Positions 13,743 through 23,191 are shown, counted from the stretch's first letter. The stretch: DNA of 64,000 nucleotides from Pseudomonadota bacterium (GCA_026388315.1 JAPLKA010000021.1:23154-87153); one strand, 5' to 3'. Notes: generated from the letters alone by a model not told the origin. Made by a program: numbers and translations.

Positions 13743-15914
13743 TTAACCACATTTGTTGAAACCGCATGCGAGACACTTCAGGCATCCTTCTTCGTAGACG
13801 GTCCCGTACTGTCCGCATACTTTGCAGTAACCGAGGCTTTTAGCATTGTCGTCGCCGTTGAGAATTTCTTCAAAAGGAAATTCTTCCTCAGCAAGACCTA
13901 TTTCCCGGAAGTAATCCTTCATCACTTCACCGAATTCAGCAATCAACGACGGGACGTACTTTCTCCTGGAAGCAGAGAAGAATCCTGAATGAGAATATAT
14001 CTCTCTTAACTCATCAGCGAGAAAGGTGGGATCATCCACGTTCCTGAATACCGCACTGACGAGCCTCCCCAAGGCTTTTGTCCATTCCTCTACTGATGGA
14101 TCTTTGGTGTTGATGAATAATTCATAGGGCGTTATTGAACCGTTGTTATGATGTGTAAATGTCAGGTAAAACGCATGTTTGTTTTCTGGCGCTTTCACCT
14201 TGAACGTTTTGCCTTCAAGCTGATATGGCCGGTCTGCTTTACCATCATGTACCTTCTGTTTGTCTTCTTTCTTCTTAAGAATCTCAACATCGAGAGATCC
14301 TTCTCTGTATACCGTGCAGCCTTTCAGGCCCATCTTCCACGCTTCGGTGTATATGTCCATCATTTCTTCGATGGTCACATTTTGCGACAGATTGATTGTT
14401 TTGGAGATAGCGGAGTCTATATACTTCTGGCACTCAGCCATAACCGCTATGTGTTCTCTCCACGAAAGATCGTGTGCCGTGACAAAGAAATCGGGAACTT
14501 CATCGGTCTTAGCGACGTCCAGGTATTTCTGCCAGGCGTAGTCACGAACGATAATTTCTTGTCCATCGTTCCGTCTCAGGTATTCGATGCTGAATAATGG
14601 CTCCACGCCGCTTGACACGTTGCCGGCCAATTGTGCTGTCGTCCCCGTAGGAGCTATTGTCAATAAGTGTGAGTTTCTTATACCATACCGTTTTATTCCC
14701 CCTATGATGTCATTGGGAAAAGTTTTTATGAAACCACCTTCCAGATACTTTTCTCTGTCAAATGCAGGAAAGGCGCCTTTTTCTTTTGCAAGCTCTATTG
14801 ATGTTCTGTAGGCAGTGTCTCTTATACTGGCGAATATTTTCGTTATTGCTTCAAGACTCTCTTTGTTGCCATACCTCACTCCCATCATTGCCAGCATACT
14901 CCCCAGTCCCATAACGCCGAGGCCAATCCTCCTTGTCTGAAGCGATTTTTCCCGTTGTTCCGGAATCGGGTAATAGTTCAGATCAATTACGTTGTCCAGA
15001 AATCTCACCGCAGTTTTTACTATCCCCGTTAAACCTTCAATATCGATTCGTGCATCTTCAGTAAAAGGTTTATCGACGAACTGAGTCAGGTTAATGGAGC
15101 CTAAGTTACAAGCCCCGTATGGCGGCATTGGTAATTCCCCGCAAGGGTTGCTTGCATTGATCTTCTCACAGTACCACAGGTTGTTCATGCCGTTTATAGT
15201 ATCCACAAACATCACACCCGGTTCTGCTTTTCCCCAGTTGTTTTCAACAATCAACCGGAAGAGATCCCCTGCCTTCACTGTTTTGTGCTTTGCCCCCTGA
15301 TATCTCAGGTCCCATTCGCTGTTATCTCTGACAGCTTCCATGAAGTCATCACTAATGCCGACAGAGATGTTAAATTTCTCCAACACGGGGGTTTCCCCTG
15401 TGTTGTCTTTTTTTGCTATAATAAAGTCTTCTATGTCGGGGTGATCCGCATTCAATACCGCTATCATTGCCCCTTTCCTGTCACCTACGCCGGAGATGGT
15501 TCTTGACATTGCATTCCACATCTCCATAAAGGATACCGGACCGGAAGCGATTGAATTCGTGCCCCCTACCCTATCCCCGTAAGGTCTCAATGTTGAGAAG
15601 TTCATGCCGATTCCTCCGCCTGCCTTCATTGTGAGTGCGCTTTCTCCGAGGGACTTCATAATACCCTCCATGCAGTCTTCGATTTCGCCCAGTACGTAAC
15701 AGTTGGAGAATGTCGCCTTGGGGTTGCCCGTTCCGGCGTATGCCAATATCCTGCCTCCCGGGATAAACTTCAAGGAGACCATTGCGTCATAAAACGCAGC
15801 AGCCAAAGTTTTGTCCCCGTCAGAAACGTGCTTTGCTACCCGCAAAGCGGTGTCTTCGAACGTTTTCTCATCGCCGAAGCGGTATTTCTTATGCCATATT
15901 TCTGTATTTATCAT
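13743..15914 (-). CDS. nrdJ: Class II (B12-dependent) ribonucleoside-diphosphate reductase
   Basis: The 723-residue protein reduces ribonucleotides to deoxyribonucleotides with adenosylcobalamin, without oxygen. It has FSNCYVLGEIEDCMEGIM (first redox Cys), KAGGGIGMNFSTLRP, and NPCGELPMPPYGACNLGS with the thiyl-radical Cys, Glu and second redox Cys. APTGTTAQLAGNVSSGVEP is the phosphate-binding loop. The C-terminus has a Cys-rich tail (CKVCGQYG, CLKCLACGF) for re-reduction. No N-terminal ATP cone is present, as expected for many NrdJ. The ATG follows GGGAGG. It ends an operon of replication and repair genes. I see no cobalamin riboswitch upstream. Confidence 0.95.
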   Translation of the reverse strand: MINTEIWHKKYRFGDEKTFEDTALRVAKHVSDGDKTLAAAFYDAMVSLKFIPGGRILAYAGTGNPKATFSNCYVLGEIEDCMEGIMKSLGESALTMKAGGGIGMNFSTLRPYGDRVGGTNSIASGPVSFMEMWNAMSRTISGVGDRKGAMIAVLNADHPDIEDFIIAKKDNTGETPVLEKFNISVGISDDFMEAVRDNSEWDLRYQGAKHKTVKAGDLFRLIVENNWGKAEPGVMFVDTINGMNNLWYCEKINASNPCGELPMPPYGACNLGSINLTQFVDKPFTEDARIDIEGLTGIVKTAVRFLDNVIDLNYYPIPEQREKSLQTRRIGLGVMGLGSMLAMMGVRYGNKESLEAITKIFASIRDTAYRTSIELAKEKGAFPAFDREKYLEGGFIKTFPNDIIGGIKRYGIRNSHLLTIAPTGTTAQLAGNVSSGVEPLFSIEYLRRNDGQEIIVRDYAWQKYLDVAKTDEVPDFFVTAHDLSWREHIAVMAECQKYIDSAISKTINLSQNVTIEEMMDIYTEAWKMGLKGCTVYREGSLDVEILKKKEDKQKVHDGKADRPYQLEGKTFKVKAPENKHAFYLTFTHHNNGSITPYELFINTKDPSVEEWTKALGRLVSAVFRNVDDPTFLADELREIYSHSGFFSASRRKYVPSLIAEFGEVMKDYFREIGLAEEEFPFEEILNGDDNAKSLGYCKVCGQYGTVYEEGCLKCLACGFNKCG

Positions 15915-15925
15915 CTTTCGCCTCC

Positions 15926-16288
15926 CTATATGTCGATATCTTCAGGGACAAAATCATCGTTTTCTTTTTTCACGGTATTATGTGATTCGACTCCCTTCTT
16001 TTTGAGGATAAACAGCTTTGTAATGTGTATATAGAGCTGCTTCTTTTCGCCGCCTTGCGCTTGCCAGACGTTTTCTTCGAGATCACCTATTGCGCTCAAC
16101 AAATCGCCTTTGTCTATCTTGAAAGCTTCTGCCGGCTTTCCGGTCAACACCCCATTGATAAATATGTCGTGGTTCCCACCTTTATATACCAACCTCAGGT
16201 TAAGAAACGGGGTTCCTTTTGTCGAATATCTTAATTCAGGGTCTTTTGCGACCCGTGCTCTTGCTAATGTCATTGAGCTTTCGTTCAT
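15926..16288 (-). CDS. Divergent SSB-like protein (SSB2)
   Basis: ATG 16286-16288 follows AAGGAG; in-frame upstream codons lack an RBS and cross a terminator hairpin. The 120 residues keep the SSB start pattern (MTLARARVAKDPELRYSTKG, TPFLNLRLVYKGG, GDLLSAIGDLEENVW). They are shorter than SSB1 in the OB fold and end EDIDI, a possible acidic tail. Two SSBs in one element may serve different DNA intermediates, for example replication versus recombination. Confidence 0.75.
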   Translation of the reverse strand: MNESSMTLARARVAKDPELRYSTKGTPFLNLRLVYKGGNHDIFINGVLTGKPAEAFKIDKGDLLSAIGDLEENVWQAQGGEKKQLYIHITKLFILKKKGVESHNTVKKENDDFVPEDIDI

Positions 16289-16309
16289 CGTTTTTTCTCC
16301 TTGAATATC

Positions 16310-16333
16310 AAGAAACCCCTTTCGGGGTTTCTT
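16310..16333. terminator. Hairpin between the 525-aa gene and SSB2
   Basis: AAGAAACCCC, loop TTTC, GGGGTTTCTT. T-rich on the plus-strand side only. On the minus strand it may reduce readthrough or stabilise the mRNA end, since SSB2 follows 22 bp later with its own RBS. Confidence 0.55.
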
Positions 16334-16341
16334 TTGATTTA

Positions 16342-17919
16342 TTATTTTATTGCGTCCAGGAACATCGAGAAATCGCCCTGTTCCAGACGATTCAACCAAT
16401 TTGTAGCGACCTCTTCAGAAATTGCTTCAGCATTAATAGCAGTTTTCTGTATACTGACCGGAACGCCGTAACTACCGGCAAATTCCTTGATTTTCTGGAT
16501 TAAGTCATCCATAACATCTTTGTTTCTGCTATTGCCATTGCCGTTACCGGCCTTCTTCAATGCATCGAGCATCTCCTTATGGAAGTCCTGCGCCTGTGTA
16601 AACGTCCATCCCTTCCAGGACCCGGGATATCTTTTTCGTATCCCCTGGTAAGTATCAACAGCAATTTTGGCCTTGATGCCGGCGCACTCTTTGACGATGG
16701 TAGTTATTTTGTTTTGATCGGGGTTCTCCTCTTCTGCCTGTGCAGGCGTTGAAGCGGTTTCCTGCTTCGTTTCCTTTTCGGGAGCTTCAGTAACAGCAGC
16801 GTCAGCATTTGAAACTTCTGCTTTGGGAGCTTCGGTTTCAGGCTGCGCTGCTGTTTTCTCCGGCGTTTCTTCTATGGCAGGCTTAATGGGTTCCACAGCA
16901 GTTTCAACAACGGTTTCAGCAAACACTTCATTTTCAGATTCGGAATCCGTGATGACCGCTTTTGTGAGCATTGCAGCAGCGTTTGTCCCTTTTGACAGTA
17001 CATTCCTGCTCTCATACATGAGAGCAAGTTCTGTCATATCTACTGTCATATCAGGATAGATAAGGTACTGTTTCCGCTGTATTGGTTTACCGGTTTTCCT
17101 GTCTATGGAAGAAACTATCTCTTCCGTCTTTGTGAGTTGGAATACAGGTTTTCCGTCATCGTCGAACATTCTTGCCAGCCTACCTCCCGTTATCTGTGAT
17201 ACGTTCTGAAGGACGCTTTTTATAGCGACAAGTGAGTACCACGAGGTTGTCGGGAGTACCCATATGCCCACCCCTTTAGCGCCGGGGATGTAGAACTGCA
17301 CCATTCCTCCGAATTTACATCCCCCCGTCTGGTATTCCCGGCAGTCTTCGGGTGAACAAGGTCGTGTCCCCCACTGTCTGCCTCCGAAGATCCTTTTTCC
17401 TGGTTCAGCGTTCAGCGGGAAACGGCATAAGGTTTCCACCTTGTTTCCGGTAATTTTTATGTCGCTCATGAATTTTATTCCCGACTGTCCCCAGCACCTC
17501 AATGAATGGGGCACAAGGTTCCACCATTCGTTTACCGGGAACCATACTGGTATCCTTCTGACCTTCCCGTCTTTGTCGGCGTAGAGCTTTTTTATGATCG
17601 CTGCGTTTTCCGGATTGAGGCAGTCGCCGGCATTGACCGTGAAGTAATCCACGTTTGCCGGTTTCAGCTTTGACTCTTTGTTCACATCCAGGCCAAGCGC
17701 TTTGTCTATATCGTCCCATGATGCTTCTTTGGCCGTCATGTCGCGATAGACCTTCTCGTCCTGTGACGTACAGCCTGCTTTTAACACCATGATGCCCGGT
17801 CTGATAACCCCCGCCTTCGGGAGCGAGTATTTAGGACCGAGAAGTGTCGATATTTTTGCAATGTATTCTGAATCGCCGTTTTCCAATGTTGCAACGGTTC
17901 CTGTTGTGTTGTCTGTCAT
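16342..17919 (-). CDS. Phage-type zinc-binding DNA metabolism protein (Gp3-like?)
   Basis: The 525-residue protein has an N-terminal domain of about 310 residues with a Cys cluster (CWGQSG, CRFPLNA, CSPEDCREYQTGGCKFGG) followed by FYIPGAKGVGIWVLPTTSWY. This arrangement recalls phage proteins annotated as hydrolase/metal-binding or recombination-directionality-factor Gp3-like. A low-complexity Ala/Glu/Thr/Pro linker (about 335-410) leads to a helical C-terminal domain (AGIKAKIAVDTYQGIRKR). It sits between SSB2 and SbcC. My family call is tentative; a role in replication or recombination is inferred from context. Confidence 0.5.
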   Translation of the reverse strand: MTDNTTGTVATLENGDSEYIAKISTLLGPKYSLPKAGVIRPGIMVLKAGCTSQDEKVYRDMTAKEASWDDIDKALGLDVNKESKLKPANVDYFTVNAGDCLNPENAAIIKKLYADKDGKVRRIPVWFPVNEWWNLVPHSLRCWGQSGIKFMSDIKITGNKVETLCRFPLNAEPGKRIFGGRQWGTRPCSPEDCREYQTGGCKFGGMVQFYIPGAKGVGIWVLPTTSWYSLVAIKSVLQNVSQITGGRLARMFDDDGKPVFQLTKTEEIVSSIDRKTGKPIQRKQYLIYPDMTVDMTELALMYESRNVLSKGTNAAAMLTKAVITDSESENEVFAETVVETAVEPIKPAIEETPEKTAAQPETEAPKAEVSNADAAVTEAPEKETKQETASTPAQAEEENPDQNKITTIVKECAGIKAKIAVDTYQGIRKRYPGSWKGWTFTQAQDFHKEMLDALKKAGNGNGNSRNKDVMDDLIQKIKEFAGSYGVPVSIQKTAINAEAISEEVATNWLNRLEQGDFSMFLDAIK

Positions 17920-17934
17920 ATTTGATACCTCCTT

Positions 17935-20307
17935 TTATTGTATTATTGTGTTAATTCCAAGTTCTCTCTTGAGTTCGATCACCGCGTCAGCCCTCGACAG
18001 GAGCGCATCAGTCTGTGTGATGCAGAACTCGTTTTTATACCCGCCAAGTTCAAGGACACGCTTTTTCATGTCGAAGAATTCTTTCTTCTTCTCTGTATCA
18101 AGCGCACCGTCTTTCTCATCAGAGAAGATGCACTCGTACCGAATGCCGCTTAAATTTGCCCTGTAGAGACATATCGCCCGGGTGATTGCTTCTTCCACCC
18201 AGGTTTTCTCTCCGCCGGACAACCTCTTTATGCTTTTTGATTCGTTTGTCTGGCTGTCAAAAACGGTGATGTCGAAACCTTCTTTCATCCCGCCTTTTGC
18301 TTTGGCAAGCTGAGTTTCTATCTTGACGCTGAACCTGCCCCCGAATATCTTCAGGAGGTCGTTCGCATAGGTGGTTATCTGAGGGCCTGCATCATCTATC
18401 TCAAGGGCAATGATGCCGTCGTTTCCAAAGGCTTTTTCAAGCAGCGACCATTGTGATATTTCTTCTGCAAGATGGTTTTCTCTTGTTGAGAGAGCTTCGA
18501 TTTTGCCTTTTGCTTCCTCAACACGCTGAACTTCAGCGTTTAGCGAACCTGTCTTTTTTGTCGCTTCTTCGAAGCCACCGTTGAGGGATGCCCTTTTTCT
18601 TTTTATCTGTTCAAGTTCATCAATCAGGACAACCTTCTTGTTCACGAGACTACCATCTAAACCATTGGTGATTTCTGAGAGCTTTTCTTCAAGGCTTTTG
18701 ATTTCAGCTTCATCGGATGCTGTCTGCAGTTTTGTTGTTTCATTAATACCGTTAAGTTCGTTGTTGAGCGATTCAAGCTCTTGTCTCAAAGGCGGTAATT
18801 CCTTTTCGGCAAGCTCAACCTTCGGTAGAGATTCAAGGGATTTATTCAGGTCGTTGAGATTCTTTTCCAAACTCTCTATATTCGCCTGCACATCCCTTTT
18901 CTTTTGAAGAAGTTCCTGTAACGTTTTATTAAGGGCTTCCCTGTTCGCGAGCATTACTTTGAGACTATCGATTTCGCCAGAGATTTCGACCTCTCCGGGT
19001 GACACGTTGTTAAGGCTGCCGAGTCTCTCCTGAAGTTCCGGTATCTTCTTTGTTTCTGATACCGCGCTCATAACGAAGATACACCCCTCAGCAAGTGATC
19101 CGCCGCAAGGGGTATTTTTGAGTTTCTGTTCCTCGTTTCGGGCAATCTCAAGGTTTTTCTCAAACATCTTGATTGCTGCTTCCCTTTCCATACGGAGCTT
19201 TTGAAGGACTTTCTCTTTTTCCTTCATCAGTCCTTCTGCTTTGTTCAACGTCGTGACGCGGTTATTAATGCTGATGTATTCCGCATCAATCTCCTTATAT
19301 TCACCCTTGAGCAGATTAGCCTTTCCTTCCAAAACTGCTTTGCTTCTCTTTGCCTCCTGAAGTTCGGGCAGCTTGGAGATAAGCATTTCGGAATCGGTGA
19401 TTCTTGTTTTTGTCCGGGAGATCTTTGCCTCAAGTCCCCTTTTCCTCGATTCCTGACCGGAAAGAAAAGCTTTCAACCTCTCCTTCCTTTTAGAAACCTC
19501 GGATTCGATCTCTTTCTCTTGAGACAAAAGCATTTTCTGGGATGCGAACTGTACATTAAGATTTGTCAATTTCTCCTGCCCTCCCGACATCAGTTTGTCC
19601 AGGCGGGCCATTTCTTCTTTTGTTATCTCTATAGACCGTTCCATATCTGCCAGGCCTGTTATAATGCTGGCCTCTTTTTCGAGGACCAGTGTCATCAATG
19701 CCTTTTCCCCTCTTATCACATCGAGCAGGTGCTGCACCTCTGTCCTGATAACCCCTGCCCTGTCGGAGATTGCCTTCAGGTGATCTACGCCAAGAAGTTC
19801 AGTGAAGATCTCCTTGATGTCTCCTTTGGAATAACTTGTGATGGATTTCGCGTTTTGCGCCCTGAACACCGACATGAAAAACAGTTCGGGGTTGCCAAGC
19901 AGGTTTTCTACTGCCAGGTCGTATGACTCCAGCTTTCCGTCATTGAGCGGCGTCCATGTTCCGTTTTCCTCTATGTAAAGGTATGCCTCCTGTTTTTTCT
20001 TCTCAATGTTGAGAAGCAGAAGACTTTTGTATGTTGTGCCATTCATCCCGAATACAAGTTCCTTGAGAGCTTCCCCGTAACAGTGTTCGTAAAATGAGAA
20101 CGCCTTCGGAGAATAGCTCGATGCCCTGAATGGCATGAACCTGTAAGGATGCAGATTATCCATGATGGTTGTCTTCCCCGTCCCGTTCGGGGCGGAGAAT
20201 GTAACGATACCAGATGGAATCTTTGAGAAGTCAATTTCGATTTCTTCCAACCCCATGCCGGCCTGGATACCCTTGAAGCCTTTGAGTTTCAATGAAATAG
20301 GTCTCAT
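17935..20307 (-). CDS. sbcC: SbcC/Rad50-like ATPase
   Basis: The 790-residue SMC-type ATPase has N-terminal Walker A APNGTGKTT (about 39-47), a long two-part coiled coil, and C-terminal signature RLSGGEKTW with a Walker B region (YECIFSDEKDGALD). The usual CxxC zinc hook is not seen; a CGGSLAEGC segment sits near the middle. Start ATGA overlaps the SbcD stop. With SbcD it forms an Mre11/Rad50 nuclease that opens hairpins and DNA ends. At 790 residues it is shorter than E. coli SbcC (about 1,050). Confidence 0.9.
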   Translation of the reverse strand: MRPISLKLKGFKGIQAGMGLEEIEIDFSKIPSGIVTFSAPNGTGKTTIMDNLHPYRFMPFRASSYSPKAFSFYEHCYGEALKELVFGMNGTTYKSLLLLNIEKKKQEAYLYIEENGTWTPLNDGKLESYDLAVENLLGNPELFFMSVFRAQNAKSITSYSKGDIKEIFTELLGVDHLKAISDRAGVIRTEVQHLLDVIRGEKALMTLVLEKEASIITGLADMERSIEITKEEMARLDKLMSGGQEKLTNLNVQFASQKMLLSQEKEIESEVSKRKERLKAFLSGQESRKRGLEAKISRTKTRITDSEMLISKLPELQEAKRSKAVLEGKANLLKGEYKEIDAEYISINNRVTTLNKAEGLMKEKEKVLQKLRMEREAAIKMFEKNLEIARNEEQKLKNTPCGGSLAEGCIFVMSAVSETKKIPELQERLGSLNNVSPGEVEISGEIDSLKVMLANREALNKTLQELLQKKRDVQANIESLEKNLNDLNKSLESLPKVELAEKELPPLRQELESLNNELNGINETTKLQTASDEAEIKSLEEKLSEITNGLDGSLVNKKVVLIDELEQIKRKRASLNGGFEEATKKTGSLNAEVQRVEEAKGKIEALSTRENHLAEEISQWSLLEKAFGNDGIIALEIDDAGPQITTYANDLLKIFGGRFSVKIETQLAKAKGGMKEGFDITVFDSQTNESKSIKRLSGGEKTWVEEAITRAICLYRANLSGIRYECIFSDEKDGALDTEKKKEFFDMKKRVLELGGYKNEFCITQTDALLSRADAVIELKRELGINTIIQ

Positions 20308-21530
20308 GTTGTTGCCTCCGTGTATTGTTTTGCAAAGTCCTCCGGGTCATTGATTGTTTCGAGGTCAGAGAGCTTTTTCAGCATATTTGCGTTGACCTCC
20401 ACGCCGGTGAGTTCAGCCCATTTTCTGAGCTTATCTTCGGCGTTTTTAAGCCTGCTGATGCCCTCTGCCCTGACAGTGACCTTCGGTACGATGATCTTCT
20501 CTATTTTTATTTCTGCAGCCCCTTTTGCGAGCGCTGCCTGACGTATCGCTTCCTCGTTTACCTTTGAGAGGTCTTCCTCGCTGATTTCGAATGTGAGTTT
20601 CACACAGTCGCCCGCTGCGATGTCGCCGAGGTCGTCTGTAGTTGGGATACCGTTCATGGGTTTTCTTACCTTCATTACCCTTGCCGGAGTTTCTATAAAA
20701 CGCGAGGTAAGTTCCTGCTTAGATAATTCGTGGATATAAAAGCCCTTATGGTCGCCAGCATCGCCGTAATCGAGACGCGTGATGCTGCCGCAGTAGCTTA
20801 TTTCTCTCCATGACTGTGATTTATGAATGTGTCCGAGACAAACAAGATTTGCCCCGGCTAATCTCAGATCGCCTACGGTAAGTTCGAGTTCTTTGCCAAT
20901 CATCCGGTGGCCAGTAGGAAGAACAGAACCCGTTACGGTAAAGTGACCTACCATGATTGCAGGTATGCCGGAGGTTGACCCTCTGGATAACCGAACTGAG
21001 TGGTTTACTTCTCCCCATGCCCGGAGAATATCTCTGAGCAAATCTGCGGTCTGTTCGTTCGACCCCTGTGACGATTGATTGCCGTTGCCATTTCCGTTTA
21101 CAACATTTGCCTTTGTGACTGACGGCAATAGCGAAATGAGAGCAACCGGCTTATCGCAGGTTGCTAAATTAGCTACAAACTGCCTGGAATCCAGCAGGTA
21201 TACCTGCTCTGGCCTGTCTGTTACAAATATGCTGTTTTTCCCTTTGAGTTTTGCAAGGGCATTTACGCTGCCCTCTGCATCATGTGTTGTCGTGCCCCTT
21301 ATGACTACAACAGGGGCAATGTCAGCGCATTGCTGAATAAATTTCATTGCCGCCAATGAGGCAGGAGAACCAAGTTCAACGCTGTCGTGGAATGTATCCC
21401 CCGCAACAGCGATAAGGTCCGGTTGCTCACTAATGGCGACACCTATCAGGTGGTTGCTGCACTTGACAATCTCCGCTAACAACTGAGGCGGGTTGTCAAA
21501 GTGCAGGTCTCCCGTGTGAAGTATTTTCAT
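20304..21530 (-). CDS. sbcD: SbcD/Mre11-like nuclease
   Basis: The 408 residues contain the calcineurin-like phosphoesterase motifs HTGDLHFD (residues 4-11), AGDTFHDSVE and LVCLGHIHKSQSW. The third motif, normally GNHD, reads VVIRGTTTHDAEGS, so the conserved Asn is not in its usual place. A glycine/asparagine-rich insert (NGNGNGNQSSQGS) lies near residue 150. The C-terminal half should bind SbcC. It is coupled to SbcC by a four-base overlap and probably acts in replication-end processing of the element. Confidence 0.9.
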   Translation of the reverse strand: MKILHTGDLHFDNPPQLLAEIVKCSNHLIGVAISEQPDLIAVAGDTFHDSVELGSPASLAAMKFIQQCADIAPVVVIRGTTTHDAEGSVNALAKLKGKNSIFVTDRPEQVYLLDSRQFVANLATCDKPVALISLLPSVTKANVVNGNGNGNQSSQGSNEQTADLLRDILRAWGEVNHSVRLSRGSTSGIPAIMVGHFTVTGSVLPTGHRMIGKELELTVGDLRLAGANLVCLGHIHKSQSWREISYCGSITRLDYGDAGDHKGFYIHELSKQELTSRFIETPARVMKVRKPMNGIPTTDDLGDIAAGDCVKLTFEISEEDLSKVNEEAIRQAALAKGAAEIKIEKIIVPKVTVRAEGISRLKNAEDKLRKWAELTGVEVNANMLKKLSDLETINDPEDFAKQYTEATT

Positions 21531-21560
21531 ATGGTCTCCTTGTTGTTTTGAAGGTTGTTT

Positions 21561-22454
21561 TTATTGATTTACCAGCAGACGGTATAAGTCTTTTACGCCT
21601 GCCTTCTCGTGATTCCTGATGGTTTTCACACTGCACCATTTCCAGCGCAGCGAATCTTCGATTTCCTTTTTCGCCTTTTGCCCCGGTTCATCATTGTCCA
21701 GGGCAAGATAAACTTCCTTCGGATGCATTTCGGTATATAATTCTTTGAACTTCCCGGCATTCCCCGCTCCATTCAGGGAAACGAGTGAAACGTTTTTCAT
21801 ATTCAAGACGATTTCACCGGCAAGCGCATCGAGGATGGATTCAGCTACAAGCACCTTTTTTGGATCTCTTCGCAGGACCCACAGCGCTTTGTTTCCGAGT
21901 GTTTTTCTTTTTTTCTCTGAGTAGCCGCGGCATTCCAGTCCCACCATGTGAAACGGGTCAGGTAGCGGTATGCCTACATAATCGTATCCTTCGGGGTCAC
22001 GGTATATAACCGCCCCCATTTCCTTATGGTAATGTACGCCCTTACTCTCAAAGTATTTTTGAACCTTTGTGAGGAAAGGACGTTTCAGGAGATTGAGATA
22101 GGTCTTTCGGACCCACTCTGTTTTGTCATCATCCTCTTGTTTGTCTTTTGATGGTAAAACTTTTGGATGGCACTCGTAGTTATTTTCGCTGAGTTTTTGA
22201 CACGCCTCTATGAATGAACAATTATCGAGCGCCTGAACCAGACTGATAATGTCTCCTGATACACCAGACCCCCAGTCCTTCCATGTCCATATATCTCTGT
22301 AATAACTGACCTGGAACGATGGTTCTTTTTCATCGCGGAACGGTGAAAAGAATGATGCTCCGTTCCCGCAACGCCTGTACCCGTGAAAACTGTTTTGCTC
22401 ACAGAAATTTACGAGATCTATCTGCTTAATGCTTTGTGTGTCGAACTGTAGCAT
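21561..22454 (-). CDS. DnaG-like primase (short, Toprim)
   Basis: The 297 residues start with a CHC2-like fold (FHGYRRCGNGASFFSPFRDE, SFQV, WKDWGSGVSGDIISLVQ) in which most zinc-binding Cys are gone. A Toprim-like domain follows: VLVAESILDALAGE with the catalytic Glu, then VYLALDNDEPGQKAKKEIE with the DxD pair. No helicase-binding C-terminal domain. It is a second primase in the element besides the Prim-Pol at 3640-5232. It sits directly upstream of SbcD. Confidence 0.8.
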   Translation of the reverse strand: MLQFDTQSIKQIDLVNFCEQNSFHGYRRCGNGASFFSPFRDEKEPSFQVSYYRDIWTWKDWGSGVSGDIISLVQALDNCSFIEACQKLSENNYECHPKVLPSKDKQEDDDKTEWVRKTYLNLLKRPFLTKVQKYFESKGVHYHKEMGAVIYRDPEGYDYVGIPLPDPFHMVGLECRGYSEKKRKTLGNKALWVLRRDPKKVLVAESILDALAGEIVLNMKNVSLVSLNGAGNAGKFKELYTEMHPKEVYLALDNDEPGQKAKKEIEDSLRWKWCSVKTIRNHEKAGVKDLYRLLVNQ

Positions 22455-22466
22455 CTCAACACCTCC

Positions 22467-22739
22467 TTAGAAGCAATCATACTGAAGATAGTTTCTTTTG
22501 TTTTTCTTCGCAAATGCTATGTCGATCTTAATGTTACTCCTTACCTGATCGTTGTCCGCAATCTTTAACATTGCTTTGAGTGATGTAACCGAAATTTCCA
22601 TGACCCCGCACATGTCCGCATTCAAACTGTCGAAATACCCGTTATCATTGAGATACTGTGCGACCTTCTCGTCGTGCCACAGATTGAAAGTCTCTCCGCC
22701 AAGTTTGATTTCGTTTACTCTGTACGCTCTTATGCTCAT
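22467..22739 (-). CDS. Unknown 90-aa protein
   Basis: First gene of the long minus-strand operon, with AGGAGGCAACC before the ATG and the conserved promoter 55 bp upstream. The sequence (MSIRAYRVNEIKLGGETFNL, then SVTSLKAMLKIADNDQV) is soluble and mixed alpha/beta. It resembles no domain I can name. Confidence 0.6.
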   Translation of the reverse strand: MSIRAYRVNEIKLGGETFNLWHDEKVAQYLNDNGYFDSLNADMCGVMEISVTSLKAMLKIADNDQVRSNIKIDIAFAKKNKRNYLQYDCF

Positions 22740-22794
22740 GGTTGCCTCCTTTTTTATTTGGATTTTTAAGGTTGCCCTGAATGTTTTCTGAATG

Positions 22795-22836
22795 TTTTCG
22801 GATAAACCTACTGAAGATTTTGATTATGTATTACTT
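22795..22836 (-). promoter_or_regulatory. Conserved element promoter, copy 3
   Basis: Minus strand: AAGTAATACATAATCAAAAT, then CTTCAGTAGGTTTATCCGAA and AACA. It starts right after the terminator at 22852-22882 and leads the operon of primase, SbcD, SbcC, zinc protein, SSB2 and RNR. Confidence 0.65.
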
Positions 22837-22851
22837 ATTTACGTATGCCAC

Positions 22852-22882
22852 AAAAAAAGCCCAGGGTATTGAAACCCTGGGC
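22852..22882 (-). terminator. Intrinsic terminator after the 94-aa gene
   Basis: Minus strand: GCCCAGGGT, loop, ACCCTGGGC, then TTTTTTTG. A nine-bp perfect stem ends the ArdC operon just before the next promoter. Confidence 0.9.
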
Positions 22883-22895
22883 TTACGGTGTTTTT

Positions 22896-23180
22896 TTAAC
22901 TCCAGCGCGGTCTTTGTTTTGTCTGGAACTCCCCGACGTGGTTCTCAGGAAGAATCACTGTTTCCCCCGTGGATAAAACTGAATCCAGCGAGCGTCCATC
23001 GTCGGGATATTTTTCGCAGAGTTCCTGCTTTATCTCTTCCTCTTTCCACATAGGGACAAGCCTGGTCTCCAGATGCGACCACCAGTCGTGCCACCAGCCA
23101 CCCTCTTCGGGCCCTCCGTAGCAACGTTCTACGTGGTACGCACCCAACATCACCAATCCTCTTTTTTTAAACCCTTTCAT
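22896..23180 (-). CDS. Unknown 94-aa protein
   Basis: ATG follows GGGAGAAGAT. Contains a Trp/Gly-rich segment (CYGGPEEGGWWHDWWSHLET) and an acidic middle. No family with a known function is recognised. Last gene of the operon that begins with ArdC. Confidence 0.6.
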   Translation of the reverse strand: MKGFKKRGLVMLGAYHVERCYGGPEEGGWWHDWWSHLETRLVPMWKEEEIKQELCEKYPDDGRSLDSVLSTGETVILPENHVGEFQTKQRPRWS

Positions 23181-23191
23181 ATCTTCTCCCT

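Noticed and set aside
13483..13746. 87-aa plus-strand ORF between the NusG-like and RNR genes
   Set aside because: It runs through a terminator hairpin and the GTAATAC element and has no RBS or family.
15915..16310. Cobalamin riboswitch for the class II RNR
   Set aside because: The upstream region is filled by SSB2; no B12-box-like sequence or leader is present.
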